62,273 nucleotides of DNA from Cytophagales bacterium (GCA_013298215.1 JAAFKE010000017.1:1-62273); one strand, 5' to 3'; numbered from the stretch's first letter, positions 45,732 through 54,826 are shown. Notes: generated from the sequence alone by a model not told the origin. Program-made: numbers and translations.

Positions 45732-47426
45732 ATGGGCGTAACAATAAAACAGAATTGGGAGGCATCCCGTACAAAAAATAAGTTCGGACAATACTTTACC
45801 CCAAAAGTAGTGGCGGGTTTTATGATTGAATTGGCAGACATTTCTAAAAACTCAACGATTTTAGAACCATCTTGCGGAGAGGGTGTTTTTTTGGAATTAC
45901 TTCAACAAAAGGGATTTAACAATTTGACTGCCTACGAAATCGACGATGATTTGGCACAAGATTTCTCTAATGTTCGGTATGAAAGTTTTGTTTCTGCCAA
46001 AATCAATTCAACATTTGATTTAATTATTGGAAATCCTCCTTATATCCGCTGGAAAAATTTGGAAGAAGATTTAAAACAAGAACTATCGATCAACCCAATT
46101 TGGAACAAATACTTTAATTCTCTCTGCGATTATTTGTACATTTTTATTCTTAAATCTATTGAATTGCTGAATGAAAATGGACAACTTATTTTTATTTGCC
46201 CCGAATATTGGATGAATACGACACATTCAATTTCGTTACGAAACTATATGGTAGCCAATGGCTATTTTGAAGAAATCTATCATTTTAACGAAACGCCAAT
46301 ATTTGACAAGGTAACGGTTTCGATTGTGATTTTTAAGTTTGTAAAAAGTAAAAAAGCAGCAGAACGCCGCCCGACGGAACGCCGTCCGACGGAACGCCGC
46401 CCGCCCCACAAAATAAAAGTGGCTAAATTCTATGCCAATCAAAAACTAACACCCGAAACGCTACAAAAACTCAAATTTCAAGAAGACTTAAAAGATGCGG
46501 AATATTTACAGGTTTCGCAGTTTAAAGTAAATGAAAGGTGGCTTCTACAATCTGATGAGGTACGTCAGGAATTAAAAGTTTTAGAAAATAATTGCGTAAA
46601 AAAACACCAAAATCCTCTACTTAATCTGTTCAATGAAAATAAGCAAGAGTTTCATACCATTGGGGATATTTGTGACATTGGCAATGGTTTAGTGAGTGGC
46701 TTGGACAAGGCGTTTCAAGTAAGTTATTTATTTGACCTCCCTCCTTCGGGTGGATTGAGGGGGGCTGAAAAAAATGCAACTTTAAATGTCGTAAAAGCCA
46801 AAGACTTACATCCTTTTTTTGCTTCAAGCATAACGAAATATATTTTTATTGACGAAGGATTGGCTGAGAGCGACTTTATAGAAACCTACCCTAATTTTAA
46901 CGAGCATTTTCAAAAATATAAGGAAGATTTAGCTAAAAGATACCAATACAATAGAAAAATCAATTATTGGGAATGGGTATTTTTAAGAAATTTCAATCTT
47001 TTTAAAAGTAACCAACAACGAATTTTTGTACCTTGTAAAGAGCGAATTTCAAACCGTGGCGACGGTCGCAAAAATCATTTTCGCTTTGCGTTAGTTGATT
47101 CAGGTATTTTTCCGACACAAGATGTTACCGCAATTTTCAAAAAAAGTAGTACCAAAGAAAGTATTGAGTACATCTTAGCGTATTTGAACAACCCTGTTAT
47201 TTTTGACTGGCTAAAGTGTAATGGAATTGTAAAAGGAAATATCGTTGAGTTTTCTGAAAAACCTATCGCAAGTATTCCATTTAAGTTGATAGATTGGAAT
47301 AATTCGGACGAAGTTTTGTTGCACGACAGGATTACTCAATTGACAAAACACTATTTAGTTACAAAAGAACGGGCTGATTTAGACCTTATCAACCATTCAT
47401 TCAATCAACTTTTTGAAATCGCATAG
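45732..47426 (+). CDS. DNA adenine-N6 methyltransferase, type II R-M (HincII-like system)
   Basis: 564 aa gamma-class adenine methylase. GQYFTPKVVAGFMIEL, SAM motif I ILEPSCGEGVFLELL (about 36-50) and catalytic motif IV NPPYIRW (about 99-105) are intact, with a C-terminal target-recognition region. Two in-frame additions stand out: residues about 210-225 (three ERRPT-like units from a 15-bp GC-rich tandem repeat) and about 335-345 (LPPSGGLRGAE from a C/G-run hairpin). It is longer than HincII-type methylases as I recall them, which these insertions partly explain. Stop overlaps the nuclease start by one base. Clearly AT-richer than its chromosomal neighbours. Confidence 0.9.
   Translation: MGVTIKQNWEASRTKNKFGQYFTPKVVAGFMIELADISKNSTILEPSCGEGVFLELLQQKGFNNLTAYEIDDDLAQDFSNVRYESFVSAKINSTFDLIIGNPPYIRWKNLEEDLKQELSINPIWNKYFNSLCDYLYIFILKSIELLNENGQLIFICPEYWMNTTHSISLRNYMVANGYFEEIYHFNETPIFDKVTVSIVIFKFVKSKKAAERRPTERRPTERRPPHKIKVAKFYANQKLTPETLQKLKFQEDLKDAEYLQVSQFKVNERWLLQSDEVRQELKVLENNCVKKHQNPLLNLFNENKQEFHTIGDICDIGNGLVSGLDKAFQVSYLFDLPPSGGLRGAEKNATLNVVKAKDLHPFFASSITKYIFIDEGLAESDFIETYPNFNEHFQKYKEDLAKRYQYNRKINYWEWVFLRNFNLFKSNQQRIFVPCKERISNRGDGRKNHFRFALVDSGIFPTQDVTAIFKKSSTKESIEYILAYLNNPVIFDWLKCNGIVKGNIVEFSEKPIASIPFKLIDWNNSDEVLLHDRITQLTKHYLVTKERADLDLINHSFNQLFEIA
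46362..46406 (+). repeat. Three 15-bp GC-rich units inside the methylase gene
   Basis: GAACGCCGCCCGACG, GAACGCCGTCCGACG, GAACGCCGCCCGCCC in tandem. A 15-base period keeps the reading frame. The units contain GGAACGCCG, similar to the GGNNCGCC core of the 16-bp module. The rest of the gene is AT-rich. Confidence 0.85.
46736..46766. repeat. C/G-run hairpin repeat, copy 3 (inside methylase)
   Basis: CCTCCCTCCTTCGGGTGGA followed by TTGAGGGGGGCT; the complement AGCCCCCCTCAATCCACCC resembles the AGCCCCCTAACCCCC form at 30205 and 30281. Its length here keeps the frame and adds LPPSGGLRGAE. Confidence 0.7.
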
Positions 47427-48208
47427 TGAACGTAAATTATACAGAATTAATCAAAAAAATAAAAGGAAGCTCAGTTCCGAAACCACTTTCAGGGACACTG
47501 TCTGGACACGCTGCTGGTGAGCCTTTTGATAAGCACGTTTACAACGAAATCAAAAAACAGTTACCTAAAAATACGTTCAGACAATACGAATATTTGAATG
47601 ATTTGTACAGTAAAAATGCTAAAACGATAGGTTTTGAAGCAAGACAAGCTCTTTTTAACTCACCGACGGTACTATTTTTATTGAGCCGTGGCAAAAATGC
47701 AACCGACAAATGGAGTGTTGAAAACCCATTTGATGAAAAGCAAAATGACACCGCAGACATATTGGTGGTAAAAGATAATTTTTATGAAATCATAGATATA
47801 AAAACGCGTAATCTTTCAAAATCTGCACAAGCACCAAATATTATTTCGGCCTATAAACTGGCACAAGTTTGTGCTAAAATGCTTGATAATGGGGCCGGCG
47901 ACGATTCGCAATTTGACAACTTTACCATCAACTATTTTGAGATTGATTGGGAGTTGGAAAAAGAAAAACTTATTTGTAAAGATGCCCATTTTGTGAATCT
48001 ATTCAAGTGTAACCCTGACAATCTTTATATTAATTGGGCAGCCGCTATGCAATTGCAATTTCACGTTTGCGATTTAGACCAGGAGTTTAAAGGCAATATG
48101 GAAGATTGGGCAAAAGCCTATCTAAAACACTTCGTGACGCAGGCTAAAAAACGAGCTAATGATATGATAGCTAAATTTGTAAAACCATTTGAAAAGTACA
48201 TCAACTAA
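47426..48208 (+). CDS. HincII-like type II restriction endonuclease
   Basis: 260 aa, starting with GTG that overlaps the methylase stop (TAGTG). Very similar to HincII of Haemophilus in length and blocks: KPLSGTLSGHAAGEPFDKHVY, YEYLNDLYSKN, FNSPTVLFLLSRGKNAT, EKQNDTADILVVKDNFYEIIDIKTRN, PNIISAYKLAQVCAKM and INWAAAMQLQFHVCDLDQ. The PD-(D/E)xK active site (Asp in DTADI, Asp and Lys in IIDIKT) is intact. By homology the site is probably GTYRAC with blunt cutting; that is an inference from memory of the HincII sequence, not a test. Confidence 0.93.
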   Translation: MNVNYTELIKKIKGSSVPKPLSGTLSGHAAGEPFDKHVYNEIKKQLPKNTFRQYEYLNDLYSKNAKTIGFEARQALFNSPTVLFLLSRGKNATDKWSVENPFDEKQNDTADILVVKDNFYEIIDIKTRNLSKSAQAPNIISAYKLAQVCAKMLDNGAGDDSQFDNFTINYFEIDWELEKEKLICKDAHFVNLFKCNPDNLYINWAAAMQLQFHVCDLDQEFKGNMEDWAKAYLKHFVTQAKKRANDMIAKFVKPFEKYIN

Positions 48209-48335
48209 AAAAAACGATAGATAACAAGGATTTGGCGAAAAGGGCGGAGAAGCCCGTGCTGGCTGAATCGGATCGCCGAAGCAATACCAAATTTAGCATT
48301 TGTGCGTTTAATTCCCCTACTATCGGCAACACCTG

Positions 48336-48354
48336 TTCGTTGTACGCCATTAAA
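48336..48354 (+). repeat. 19-bp direct repeat, right border of the R-M unit
   Basis: Exact copy of 45617-45635, TTCGTTGTACGCCATTAAA, 21 bases before the ald ATG. The 127 bases between the nuclease stop and this copy hold no gene I can support, but are more GC-rich than the R-M genes. Confidence 0.88.
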
Positions 48355-48375
48355 ATACCCATAAAAGTACTCGTT

Positions 48376-49593
48376 ATGCAACCTACTGGATTTGAAGAAT
48401 TGGCCAAGCAAGCGTCCATCTATTCCCAAGAAGCACCCGCCTTGGTACGCAAACAAACCAACACCCTGCTCATTGGGCTGCCCAAGGAGGTGTCGATGCA
48501 AGAAAACAGGATTGCGCTCACGCCCGAAGCCGTGGCCATACTGGTCAGAAACGGCCACGACGTGCTGCTCGAGACCCAGGCTGGCGTGGGTGCGCAGTTT
48601 TCTGACCGCGAGTATAGCGAAGCGGGTGCGCAGGTGGTGTATTCGGCCAAGGAAGTATATACTGCCGATCTGATCGTGAAGATCGAACCCGTCGTCAAGG
48701 CAGAATTTGAGTTGCTCAAAGACGGGCAAACCATTATTTCGGCCCTTAATTTGCCCAACTTAGACAAAAGTTATTTTGAACACCTAAACGCCAAAAACAT
48801 AACTGCCATTGCCTACGAACACATCGAAGACAAGGTAGGAGGTATGCCCATTATCAGGGCCATGAGCGAGATTGCTGGCAGCACTGTTATGTTTATTGCG
48901 GCCGAATATCTGAGTAGTGTCAATAATGGGCGCGGCATTATTTTGGGCGGGGTCACGGGCGTGCCGCCCACCAAAGTGGTGGTGCTGGGTGCTGGCACCG
49001 TGGCCGAGTACGCCGCCCGAACTGCCATTGGTTTGGGGGTAGATATTAAGGTGTTCGACCGCCACATTTACAAACTCCAACGGTTGAAGTACGCCATTGG
49101 GCACCACATTTATACGTCTATTATCGACACCGACACGCTGGCCGAGGCTATTCAGCGGGCCGATGTGGTAATTGGCGCGCTCCGGGGCGAAGACGGCGTG
49201 AGTCCGTGCGTGATTACCGAAGAAATGGTGTCGAAGATGAAGCCCAACTCGGTTATTATTGACGTGTGCATCGACCAGGGTGGATGCTCGGAGACTTCGC
49301 GCATGAGCAGCCACCGAGAGCCGACTTACAAAGTAAACGGCGTAATACACTATTGCGTGCCAAATATTGCTTCGCGCGTGGCACATTCGGCCAGTAATGC
49401 GCTGAGTAATATATTTTTGCCGTTTTTGTTGCAAACGGGTACCATCGGGGGGATCGAAGAAATGCTTTATACCAATGCGTGGTTTATGCGGGGTATTTAT
49501 TGCCACAAAGGCACGCTGACCAACCAGTTTATTGCCCATAAATTTGGGATGAGGTTTAAAGATTTAGGGCTTCTACTGGCCGCAAGGATGTAA
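48376..49593 (+). CDS. ald: Alanine dehydrogenase
   Basis: 405 aa. Catalyses NAD-dependent alanine to pyruvate plus ammonia. LIGLPKEVSMQENRIALTPEAVAIL, Rossmann VVVLGAGTVAEYAARTAIGLGVDIKVFDRHIYKLQRL and VIDVCIDQGGCSETSR are typical of the alanine dehydrogenase / transhydrogenase alpha family. I start it at ATG 48376; an in-frame extension upstream passes through the 19-bp repeat and shows no family similarity. Probably followed by rnhA in one transcript. Confidence 0.92.
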   Translation: MQPTGFEELAKQASIYSQEAPALVRKQTNTLLIGLPKEVSMQENRIALTPEAVAILVRNGHDVLLETQAGVGAQFSDREYSEAGAQVVYSAKEVYTADLIVKIEPVVKAEFELLKDGQTIISALNLPNLDKSYFEHLNAKNITAIAYEHIEDKVGGMPIIRAMSEIAGSTVMFIAAEYLSSVNNGRGIILGGVTGVPPTKVVVLGAGTVAEYAARTAIGLGVDIKVFDRHIYKLQRLKYAIGHHIYTSIIDTDTLAEAIQRADVVIGALRGEDGVSPCVITEEMVSKMKPNSVIIDVCIDQGGCSETSRMSSHREPTYKVNGVIHYCVPNIASRVAHSASNALSNIFLPFLLQTGTIGGIEEMLYTNAWFMRGIYCHKGTLTNQFIAHKFGMRFKDLGLLLAARM

Positions 49594-49597
49594 TTTG

Positions 49598-50236
49598 ATG
49601 TCAAAAAAAAGAAAATTCTACGTCGTTTGGCAGGGCCGACAGACGGGTATCTACACCGAATGGCGCGACTGTGAGGCCCAAATAAAGGGCGTGGCCGATG
49701 CCAAGTTTAAATCGTTCGAGACCATTGCCGAGGCCGAACTGGCACTGAGGGCGAGTTACCAAGATTTTATTCAAAGAAAAACCGCCAAACCTGTGCTCAC
49801 GGCGGCCATGGTTCCCGCTTTTATTGGGCTTCCGATCAAAGACGCGCTGGCCGTAGATGCCGCCTGGAACACCGCCACGGGCATAGTAGAGTACCAGGGA
49901 GTATACCTAAAAACCAACGAAAAGGTGTTTTTGATGGGGCCTTTTGAACAGGGTACGAACAACATCGGCGAGTTTTTGGCCGTTGTACACGCTTTGGCCT
50001 ACTTAAAAAACGCCAACAGCACCATCCCAGTGTATTCGGACTCCAAAACGGCTATTGCGTGGGTTCGCAACAAGCACGCCAAAACCACGCTGGCGCTCAC
50101 GCCACAAAACCAGCCGCTGTTCGAGCTGCTCCAGCGTGCCGAACGCTGGTTGGTAGCCAACGCGTATCCAAACAAAATTCTGAAGTGGGAAACCGAATAT
50201 TGGGGCGAAAACCCCGCTGATTTTGGGCGAAAGTAA
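49598..50236 (+). CDS. rnhA: Ribonuclease H with N-terminal hybrid-binding domain
   Basis: 212 aa. The N-terminal Cauli_VI/HBD domain KFYVVWQGRQTGIYTEWRDCEAQIKGVADAKFKSFETIAEAELAL binds RNA-DNA hybrids. The RNase H core has AVDAAWNTATG (Asp), NNIGEFLAVVHAL (Glu) and VYSDSKTAIAW (Asp), with a late Asp in ENPADF. Degrades RNA in hybrids. Start ATG 49598 follows the ald stop by four bases. The N-terminus of the core has Ala in the usual second position but the acidic set seems complete. Confidence 0.9.
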   Translation: MSKKRKFYVVWQGRQTGIYTEWRDCEAQIKGVADAKFKSFETIAEAELALRASYQDFIQRKTAKPVLTAAMVPAFIGLPIKDALAVDAAWNTATGIVEYQGVYLKTNEKVFLMGPFEQGTNNIGEFLAVVHALAYLKNANSTIPVYSDSKTAIAWVRNKHAKTTLALTPQNQPLFELLQRAERWLVANAYPNKILKWETEYWGENPADFGRK

Positions 50237-50242
50237 GCGACG

Positions 50243-51631
50243 CTATAAGCTCCGAACCGTTTCGATCTCGTTGATTGTTTTAGGGATTGGTGTGCCCAAG
50301 ACCCGCCCGCCGTCGTTGTTCACCAAACAGTTATCCTCAATTCTGACACCGCCGAAGTCGCGGTAATCCGCCAGTTTTTGGTAGTTTACAAAGTCCGTAA
50401 ACTGCCCTTCGGCGCGGAGTTTGTCGATGAGCTCGGGAATAAAATAAATGCCAGGCTCGACCGTCAGGGTGTTGCCAGCCTGCAATTCTTTGGCCAAACG
50501 CAGCGAGCGAAGACCGAGTTGGGTGCTGCGTTCCAGGCCGTCGCGGTAGCCAACGTAGTTTTCGCCGAGGTCTTCCATGTCGTGCACGTCGAGGCCGATG
50601 CTGTGGCCAAGGCCGTGGGGCATAAAGAGGCCACCCACGCCGAGCTGGGTCATTTCATCGACATCGCCCGACACAATGCCCAACTGTTTGAGGCCGTCGA
50701 GCATAATTCGGTTGGCGGCCACGTGCACGTCGCGGTACAAAACGCCTGGTGCGAGCGCGGCAATGCTCTGCATTTCCATCTCCAAAACAATGTCGTAAAT
50801 TTCGCGCTGCTTGCTCGTAAATTTCTTGTCCACCGGAAACGTCCTGGTAATGTCGCCAGCGTAGTGCATGGCACTTTCGGCACCAAAATCACCGAGGGTC
50901 AAGCAGCCGCTTTCCATCACGTTGCCGTGGAAGTGGTTGTGCAGCGTTTGGCCGTTGGTGCTAAAAATAATGGGGTAGGCCAGGTCTCCGCCTCGGCTCA
51001 GAGCCGCACCCTGAATATGCCCCACTACTTCGTACTCGTACATTCCTTCGCGGGTGTTTTGCATGGCCGCCAGGTGCATTTCTCCGGTGATGTTCACGGC
51101 TTGCTCCAACTGCAAAATCTCCTCGTCAGATTTTACTGACCGTTGGCCAACGACGGCCCTAATGAGCACTTCCGATGCCTTTTCTTTGATTTGGCCGAGG
51201 CTCACACCAGTCCATTCGTGAAGTTTACAGACATTTGCTTGCCGATACGGGGGTAAATAATGCACGGTGCGGCCCGAGTCTCGGGCGGTTTTTAGCAGTT
51301 GGCTTACCGAGTTGGGGGAGTTTACTTGCGCCACCCCCACTCGGGCGGCCAGTTCGGCGAGTGCTGGCTGTGGCCCCGACCATACGATGTCGTCGAGGGT
51401 AGGCTCGCTGCCAAAAATAATCTCGGTGTCCGTTTCAGTGTCTATAATGGCAATGAGCCCGGGTTTGTCTAAGCCAAAAAAATACAAAAAAGTACTGTCT
51501 TGCCTAAACCGGAGCGTGTTGTCGCGGTAGTTCATACCCACTTCGTCGTTTCCGAGGAGTAGTATTAGGCCTTGGCCAACTTCTTTTTTTAGCCTTTGCC
51601 GGCGGTCTGTATAGGTTTGGGCAGAAAACAT
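50243..51631 (-). CDS. pepP: Xaa-Pro aminopeptidase P family (M24B)
   Basis: 462 aa. N-terminal creatinase-like domain followed by the pita-bread catalytic domain with metal ligands in LGDFGAESAMHYAGDITRTFPV (two Asp), PHGLGHSIGLDVHD (His), LTVEPGIYF (Glu) and GGVRIEDNCLV (Glu). Releases N-terminal residues before proline; cytoplasmic. Converges on rnhA with six bases between. Confidence 0.94.
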   Translation of the reverse strand: MFSAQTYTDRRQRLKKEVGQGLILLLGNDEVGMNYRDNTLRFRQDSTFLYFFGLDKPGLIAIIDTETDTEIIFGSEPTLDDIVWSGPQPALAELAARVGVAQVNSPNSVSQLLKTARDSGRTVHYLPPYRQANVCKLHEWTGVSLGQIKEKASEVLIRAVVGQRSVKSDEEILQLEQAVNITGEMHLAAMQNTREGMYEYEVVGHIQGAALSRGGDLAYPIIFSTNGQTLHNHFHGNVMESGCLTLGDFGAESAMHYAGDITRTFPVDKKFTSKQREIYDIVLEMEMQSIAALAPGVLYRDVHVAANRIMLDGLKQLGIVSGDVDEMTQLGVGGLFMPHGLGHSIGLDVHDMEDLGENYVGYRDGLERSTQLGLRSLRLAKELQAGNTLTVEPGIYFIPELIDKLRAEGQFTDFVNYQKLADYRDFGGVRIEDNCLVNNDGGRVLGTPIPKTINEIETVRSL

Positions 51632-51652
51632 AAACTGGTTTTGGGTAAGTGG

Positions 51653-52987
51653 TCAGATACTAAACTCTTTTCTCATTGGGCGGCTCAGTTTGGCGTTTGC
51701 GGCCGCGTCTCCCTCAAAGAGTTCGGTGGCAGGGTTCCATTTTAGCGGACGTTTTAGGTCGTAGGCAATGTTTCCAATGTTGCAAACTGATGCCGTGCGG
51801 TGGCCAATTTCTACGTCGCAGATTGGTTTCTGGCGGCTGCGAATGGCCTTAATAAAGTCGCCGTAGTGGTTGTCGCTCTGGTAGGCGCGTTTTTCGGTGT
51901 CTTTTATTACAACATCTTTCAGCGTCTCGGGCGACGTTTTCAGCTCGCCGCGCGCCACCCAAACTTCGCCTTTTGTGCCAATAAAGTGGCAGTATTGTTT
52001 TTTGTAAACTCCCGCCGAGTTCTCGTCGTTGTGCAACATTTCTACGCCGTTTGCGTAGCGGTACAGCAGTCCCGTTTGGGCGTTATTAGCGGGCGGCACC
52101 ACTTCCACTGGGCCGCTGTCGTCCATACCCATGCCCCACTGGGCAATGTCAAACATGTGCGCACCCCAGTCGGTCATGCCACCTCCGCCAAAATCTTTGT
52201 AATTGCGCCAGGCGGGCCAAAACTTTTTCATTTCCTCGAAATCGGGAGCCAACTTGCCATTGTAAGGCCGCCAAACCGCGTTTGGTCCCAGCCAACTCTG
52301 CCAGTTCAGGTCTTGGCGCATGGGTTCTTCGGGCAAGTCGAAGTCTATTGGCGGACCACCCACGTTTACTTTTATGGTTTTGAGGTCGCCGATGTAGCCG
52401 TTCGTAACCAGTTCGACGGCTTGTCTAAATTCTTTCGACGACCGCTGCATACTACCCGTTTGGAGTACGCGGTTGTTTTTGCGAACGGCCGTGACGAGTT
52501 TGCGGCCCTCAACAACGGTGAGCGTCAGGGGCTTTTCGAGGTAAATATCTTTGCCAGCGTTGGCGGCCATCACGCCCATGGCTGCGTGCCAGTGGTCGGG
52601 CGAGGCGATCACGACGGCATCGATGCTCTTGTCGAGGAGCATCCACTTAAAATCGGTGTGGGGCAGGCAGGTTTTATATTTGGCAGTCCCTTTTTTGTTT
52701 TGGTAAAACGCGTTGGTGGCCTCCACAAAGCGTGCCACTTTGGTGCGATCTACGTCGGCGGCGGCCACAATTTGCACCTCGCCCGATTTCAAAAACTGAT
52801 CTCTCAGGCCAGCACTTTGTTTGCCAGTGCCGATAAATCCAAAATTGAGCATATCGCTCGGGGCCACAAAACCCTTGCCGAGCACGTGGCGGGGCACAAT
52901 ATAAAACGCCGCAACCGACAAAGCCGCCGTTTTGAGGAACGCCCGTCGGGCAACACCCTGGGATAAATTTTCTGGATTATCTTGCAT
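51653..52987 (-). CDS. Gfo/Idh/MocA oxidoreductase, Tat-exported
   Basis: 444 aa from ATG 52987. A twin-arginine signal (ARRAFLKTAALSVAAFYIVPRHVLG) precedes the Rossmann domain FGFIGTGKQ, VIASPDHWHAAMG and YLEKPLTLTV. The C-terminal part has GGGMTDWGAHMFDIAQWGMGMD, typical of the secreted Bacteroidota subgroup. Probably a periplasmic, NAD(H)-bound sugar or inositol oxidoreductase or glycosidase-like enzyme; substrate unknown. A longer reading from 53053 would overlap the divergent gene. Clear divergent pair with the next gene. Confidence 0.9.
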   Translation of the reverse strand: MQDNPENLSQGVARRAFLKTAALSVAAFYIVPRHVLGKGFVAPSDMLNFGFIGTGKQSAGLRDQFLKSGEVQIVAAADVDRTKVARFVEATNAFYQNKKGTAKYKTCLPHTDFKWMLLDKSIDAVVIASPDHWHAAMGVMAANAGKDIYLEKPLTLTVVEGRKLVTAVRKNNRVLQTGSMQRSSKEFRQAVELVTNGYIGDLKTIKVNVGGPPIDFDLPEEPMRQDLNWQSWLGPNAVWRPYNGKLAPDFEEMKKFWPAWRNYKDFGGGGMTDWGAHMFDIAQWGMGMDDSGPVEVVPPANNAQTGLLYRYANGVEMLHNDENSAGVYKKQYCHFIGTKGEVWVARGELKTSPETLKDVVIKDTEKRAYQSDNHYGDFIKAIRSRQKPICDVEIGHRTASVCNIGNIAYDLKRPLKWNPATELFEGDAAANAKLSRPMRKEFSI

Positions 52988-53051
52988 GAGGTTCAAAGGT
53001 TTCGTTTCTTTTGTGCAAAATACGATTTTACATCTAAGTTTCTCTAAAATC

Positions 53052-54089
53052 ATGTCAAAAAAACAACTTCAAGTGGCTATTGCGGGCTTTGGCTTGTCGG
53101 GACGGTATTTTCACGCGCCGTTTTTGGGAGCGAGTCCCGATCGGTTTGCCATAAAAAAGGTCGTGAGCAGCCGCCCAGACCACGTTCGAGCCTACGACGA
53201 AGCCATCGAAGTTGTACCGCATTTTGAGGAAGTTTGTCGGCCAGACATCGATATTGTTTTTGTTTGTACGCCCAACGAGTTTCATTTTACGCACGCTAAA
53301 ATGGCCTTGGAAGCGGGCAAAAATGTGGTGATTGAAAAGCCTTTTGCCCTCAACACCCAACAGGCCGAAACGCTCATCAACATAGCCCAGGCCAATGATT
53401 TGGTACTGACGGCTTATCAAAATCGGCGTTGGGATGCCGACTTTTTGACCATCCAGCGGCTCATTACCGAAGATCGGCTGGGCGAAATTATAGACTACGA
53501 AGCCCGCTTTGACCGCTACCGCCCCGATGTGCCGCACGGAACTTGGAAAGAGACCCCCAAAGACGGCGCGGGCAATCTCTACAACCTTGGCCCGCACCTG
53601 GCCGACCAAGCCCTGGCGCTTTTTGGCACGCCCAAAAGCGTGTCGGCCACCATCAAAACGGTGCGGATGGGCGCACTGACGGACGATTATTTTGACATTC
53701 GGATGGAGTATCGCAACAAGCGCGTTAGTCTCAAGTCGAGCCTGCTGGTGTACGAAAACAGCCTACGCTACGCCATTCATGGCACGAAGGGTTCGTTTTT
53801 TAAGACTGGTTTAGACGTGCAAGAAGCCGACCTACGTGCCAATAAATTGCCCAACGGCGAGGGTTGGGGCGTGGAGGCGGCGGCGCAATTTGGGATGTTG
53901 TATTCGGACGCGTTTACGGGTGCGTACCCGAGCGAAGCGGGAAATTATACCCCGTTTTATGACAACCTCTACGACGCAGTGGTGCACAAAACTCCCCTTC
54001 ACATCAAACCCAGCAACGCCTGGAACACCACCCGCGTGATAGATTTGGCCATCGAGAGCAACCGACTCGGGCAGGCACTGCGGTTTTAG
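53052..54089 (+). CDS. Gfo/Idh/MocA oxidoreductase, cytoplasmic
   Basis: 345 aa. VAIAGFGLSGRYFHAPFLGA, VFVCTPNEFHFTHAKMALEAGKNVVIEKPFAL and YNLGPHLADQALALFG place it with the YdgJ/YhhX-like subgroup that starts with GxGxxGxxFHAP. Binds NAD(P) and oxidises or reduces an unidentified sugar or polyol. ATG 53052 starts at the first strand. Only 64 bases separate it from the divergent Tat-exported homologue, so the pair may share regulation. Confidence 0.9.
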   Translation: MSKKQLQVAIAGFGLSGRYFHAPFLGASPDRFAIKKVVSSRPDHVRAYDEAIEVVPHFEEVCRPDIDIVFVCTPNEFHFTHAKMALEAGKNVVIEKPFALNTQQAETLINIAQANDLVLTAYQNRRWDADFLTIQRLITEDRLGEIIDYEARFDRYRPDVPHGTWKETPKDGAGNLYNLGPHLADQALALFGTPKSVSATIKTVRMGALTDDYFDIRMEYRNKRVSLKSSLLVYENSLRYAIHGTKGSFFKTGLDVQEADLRANKLPNGEGWGVEAAAQFGMLYSDAFTGAYPSEAGNYTPFYDNLYDAVVHKTPLHIKPSNAWNTTRVIDLAIESNRLGQALRF

Positions 54090-54143
54090 GGCAAATACGT
54101 AGCCCAGGCTACCTATTTTGAAAGGCACCTTTTTTTTATGAAT

Positions 54144-54172
54144 AAGCCCCACTTTTTAAAAAAGTGGGGCTT
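54144..54172. terminator. Bidirectional-type terminator hairpin
   Basis: AAGCCCCACTTTTT paired with AAAAAGTGGGGCTT across a single A, between two convergent genes (stops at 54089 and 54200). The stem is long and perfect; T-runs are weak on either side. Confidence 0.75.
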
Positions 54173-54199
54173 GCCAAGGCATCGAATTAAAGTTCTCGC

Positions 54200-54826
54200 C
54201 TACTTCTTCAGTCCCTTCACGCGCCTCTTCAAAACATCAATCTCTTTTTGTTGTTGAATGCTGTAAAGGGTCAATTCCTCTACTTTTTCCAAAAGTTTCG
54301 ACACCATTTCGTCCATCGCTACACCGTTTTTGACAACCTCGGTGGCAGACGGAACGTTGGGCAGGTGCTTATTTTTGGCTATAAATTTCTCTACCTCTTT
54401 GAGATTAAGCAACGAATAATCTTTTTCAAAAACTTTATCCGACCATTGGCTGGCGTTCTGGTACTTCATCTTGAACGAATTCAGGACAAACTGTCCTTCT
54501 TCGTCGAGTTCCAAGAAATTGTGGTCGTTTATTTTGTAAACGGGGCTATTGTAGCCCACGCGGGTATTAAAAACGCCTTTTACATCGAGCCGATAACGCG
54601 GATTTGACATACCTATGCCCACCTTTACGAGCGCAGTATCGCCAAGAATCAGACCGTCGTCCACCGAAACTTTGGCATTGTAGCCAATGGCAGAAGCTCG
54701 CTGCAACGAATTTTGGTTTGTGCCCACGCCACCTGCGTAGCGACCGAAGTATGAGGCGGTTTGAGCAAGGCCACCTTGCCCCCAGAGGGAGAATGCTATT
54801 ACGAGTGTTATTGGTATTTTTTTCAT
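54200..54826 (-). CDS. Secreted protein with C-terminal coiled coil, unknown function
   Basis: 208 aa from ATG 54826. Signal peptide MKKIPITLVIAFSLWGQGGLAQ. A central segment (IGYNAKVSVDDGLILGDTALVKVGIGMSNPRYRLDVKG) resembles the beta-rich tail-fibre-like repeats found in many Bacteroidota surface proteins. The C-terminus (VKNGVAMDEMVSKLLEKVEELTLYSIQQQKEIDVLKRRV) is a predicted trimeric coiled coil preceded by KHLPNVPSATEV, a sequence typical of intramolecular chaperone-like tail ends but with no cleavage motif visible. May form a trimeric surface fibre. A palindromic element shared with the next gene lies upstream (54874-54892). Confidence 0.65.
   Translation of the reverse strand: MKKIPITLVIAFSLWGQGGLAQTASYFGRYAGGVGTNQNSLQRASAIGYNAKVSVDDGLILGDTALVKVGIGMSNPRYRLDVKGVFNTRVGYNSPVYKINDHNFLELDEEGQFVLNSFKMKYQNASQWSDKVFEKDYSLLNLKEVEKFIAKNKHLPNVPSATEVVKNGVAMDEMVSKLLEKVEELTLYSIQQQKEIDVLKRRVKGLKK

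Noticed and set aside
46362-46406. CRISPR-like or DNA-uptake array
   Set aside because: Only three contiguous 15-bp units with no spacers, inside a coding frame.
48232-48375. N-terminal extension of alanine dehydrogenase
   Set aside because: The extra residues run through the 19-bp repeat and have no family counterpart; ATG 48376 matches the normal N-terminus.
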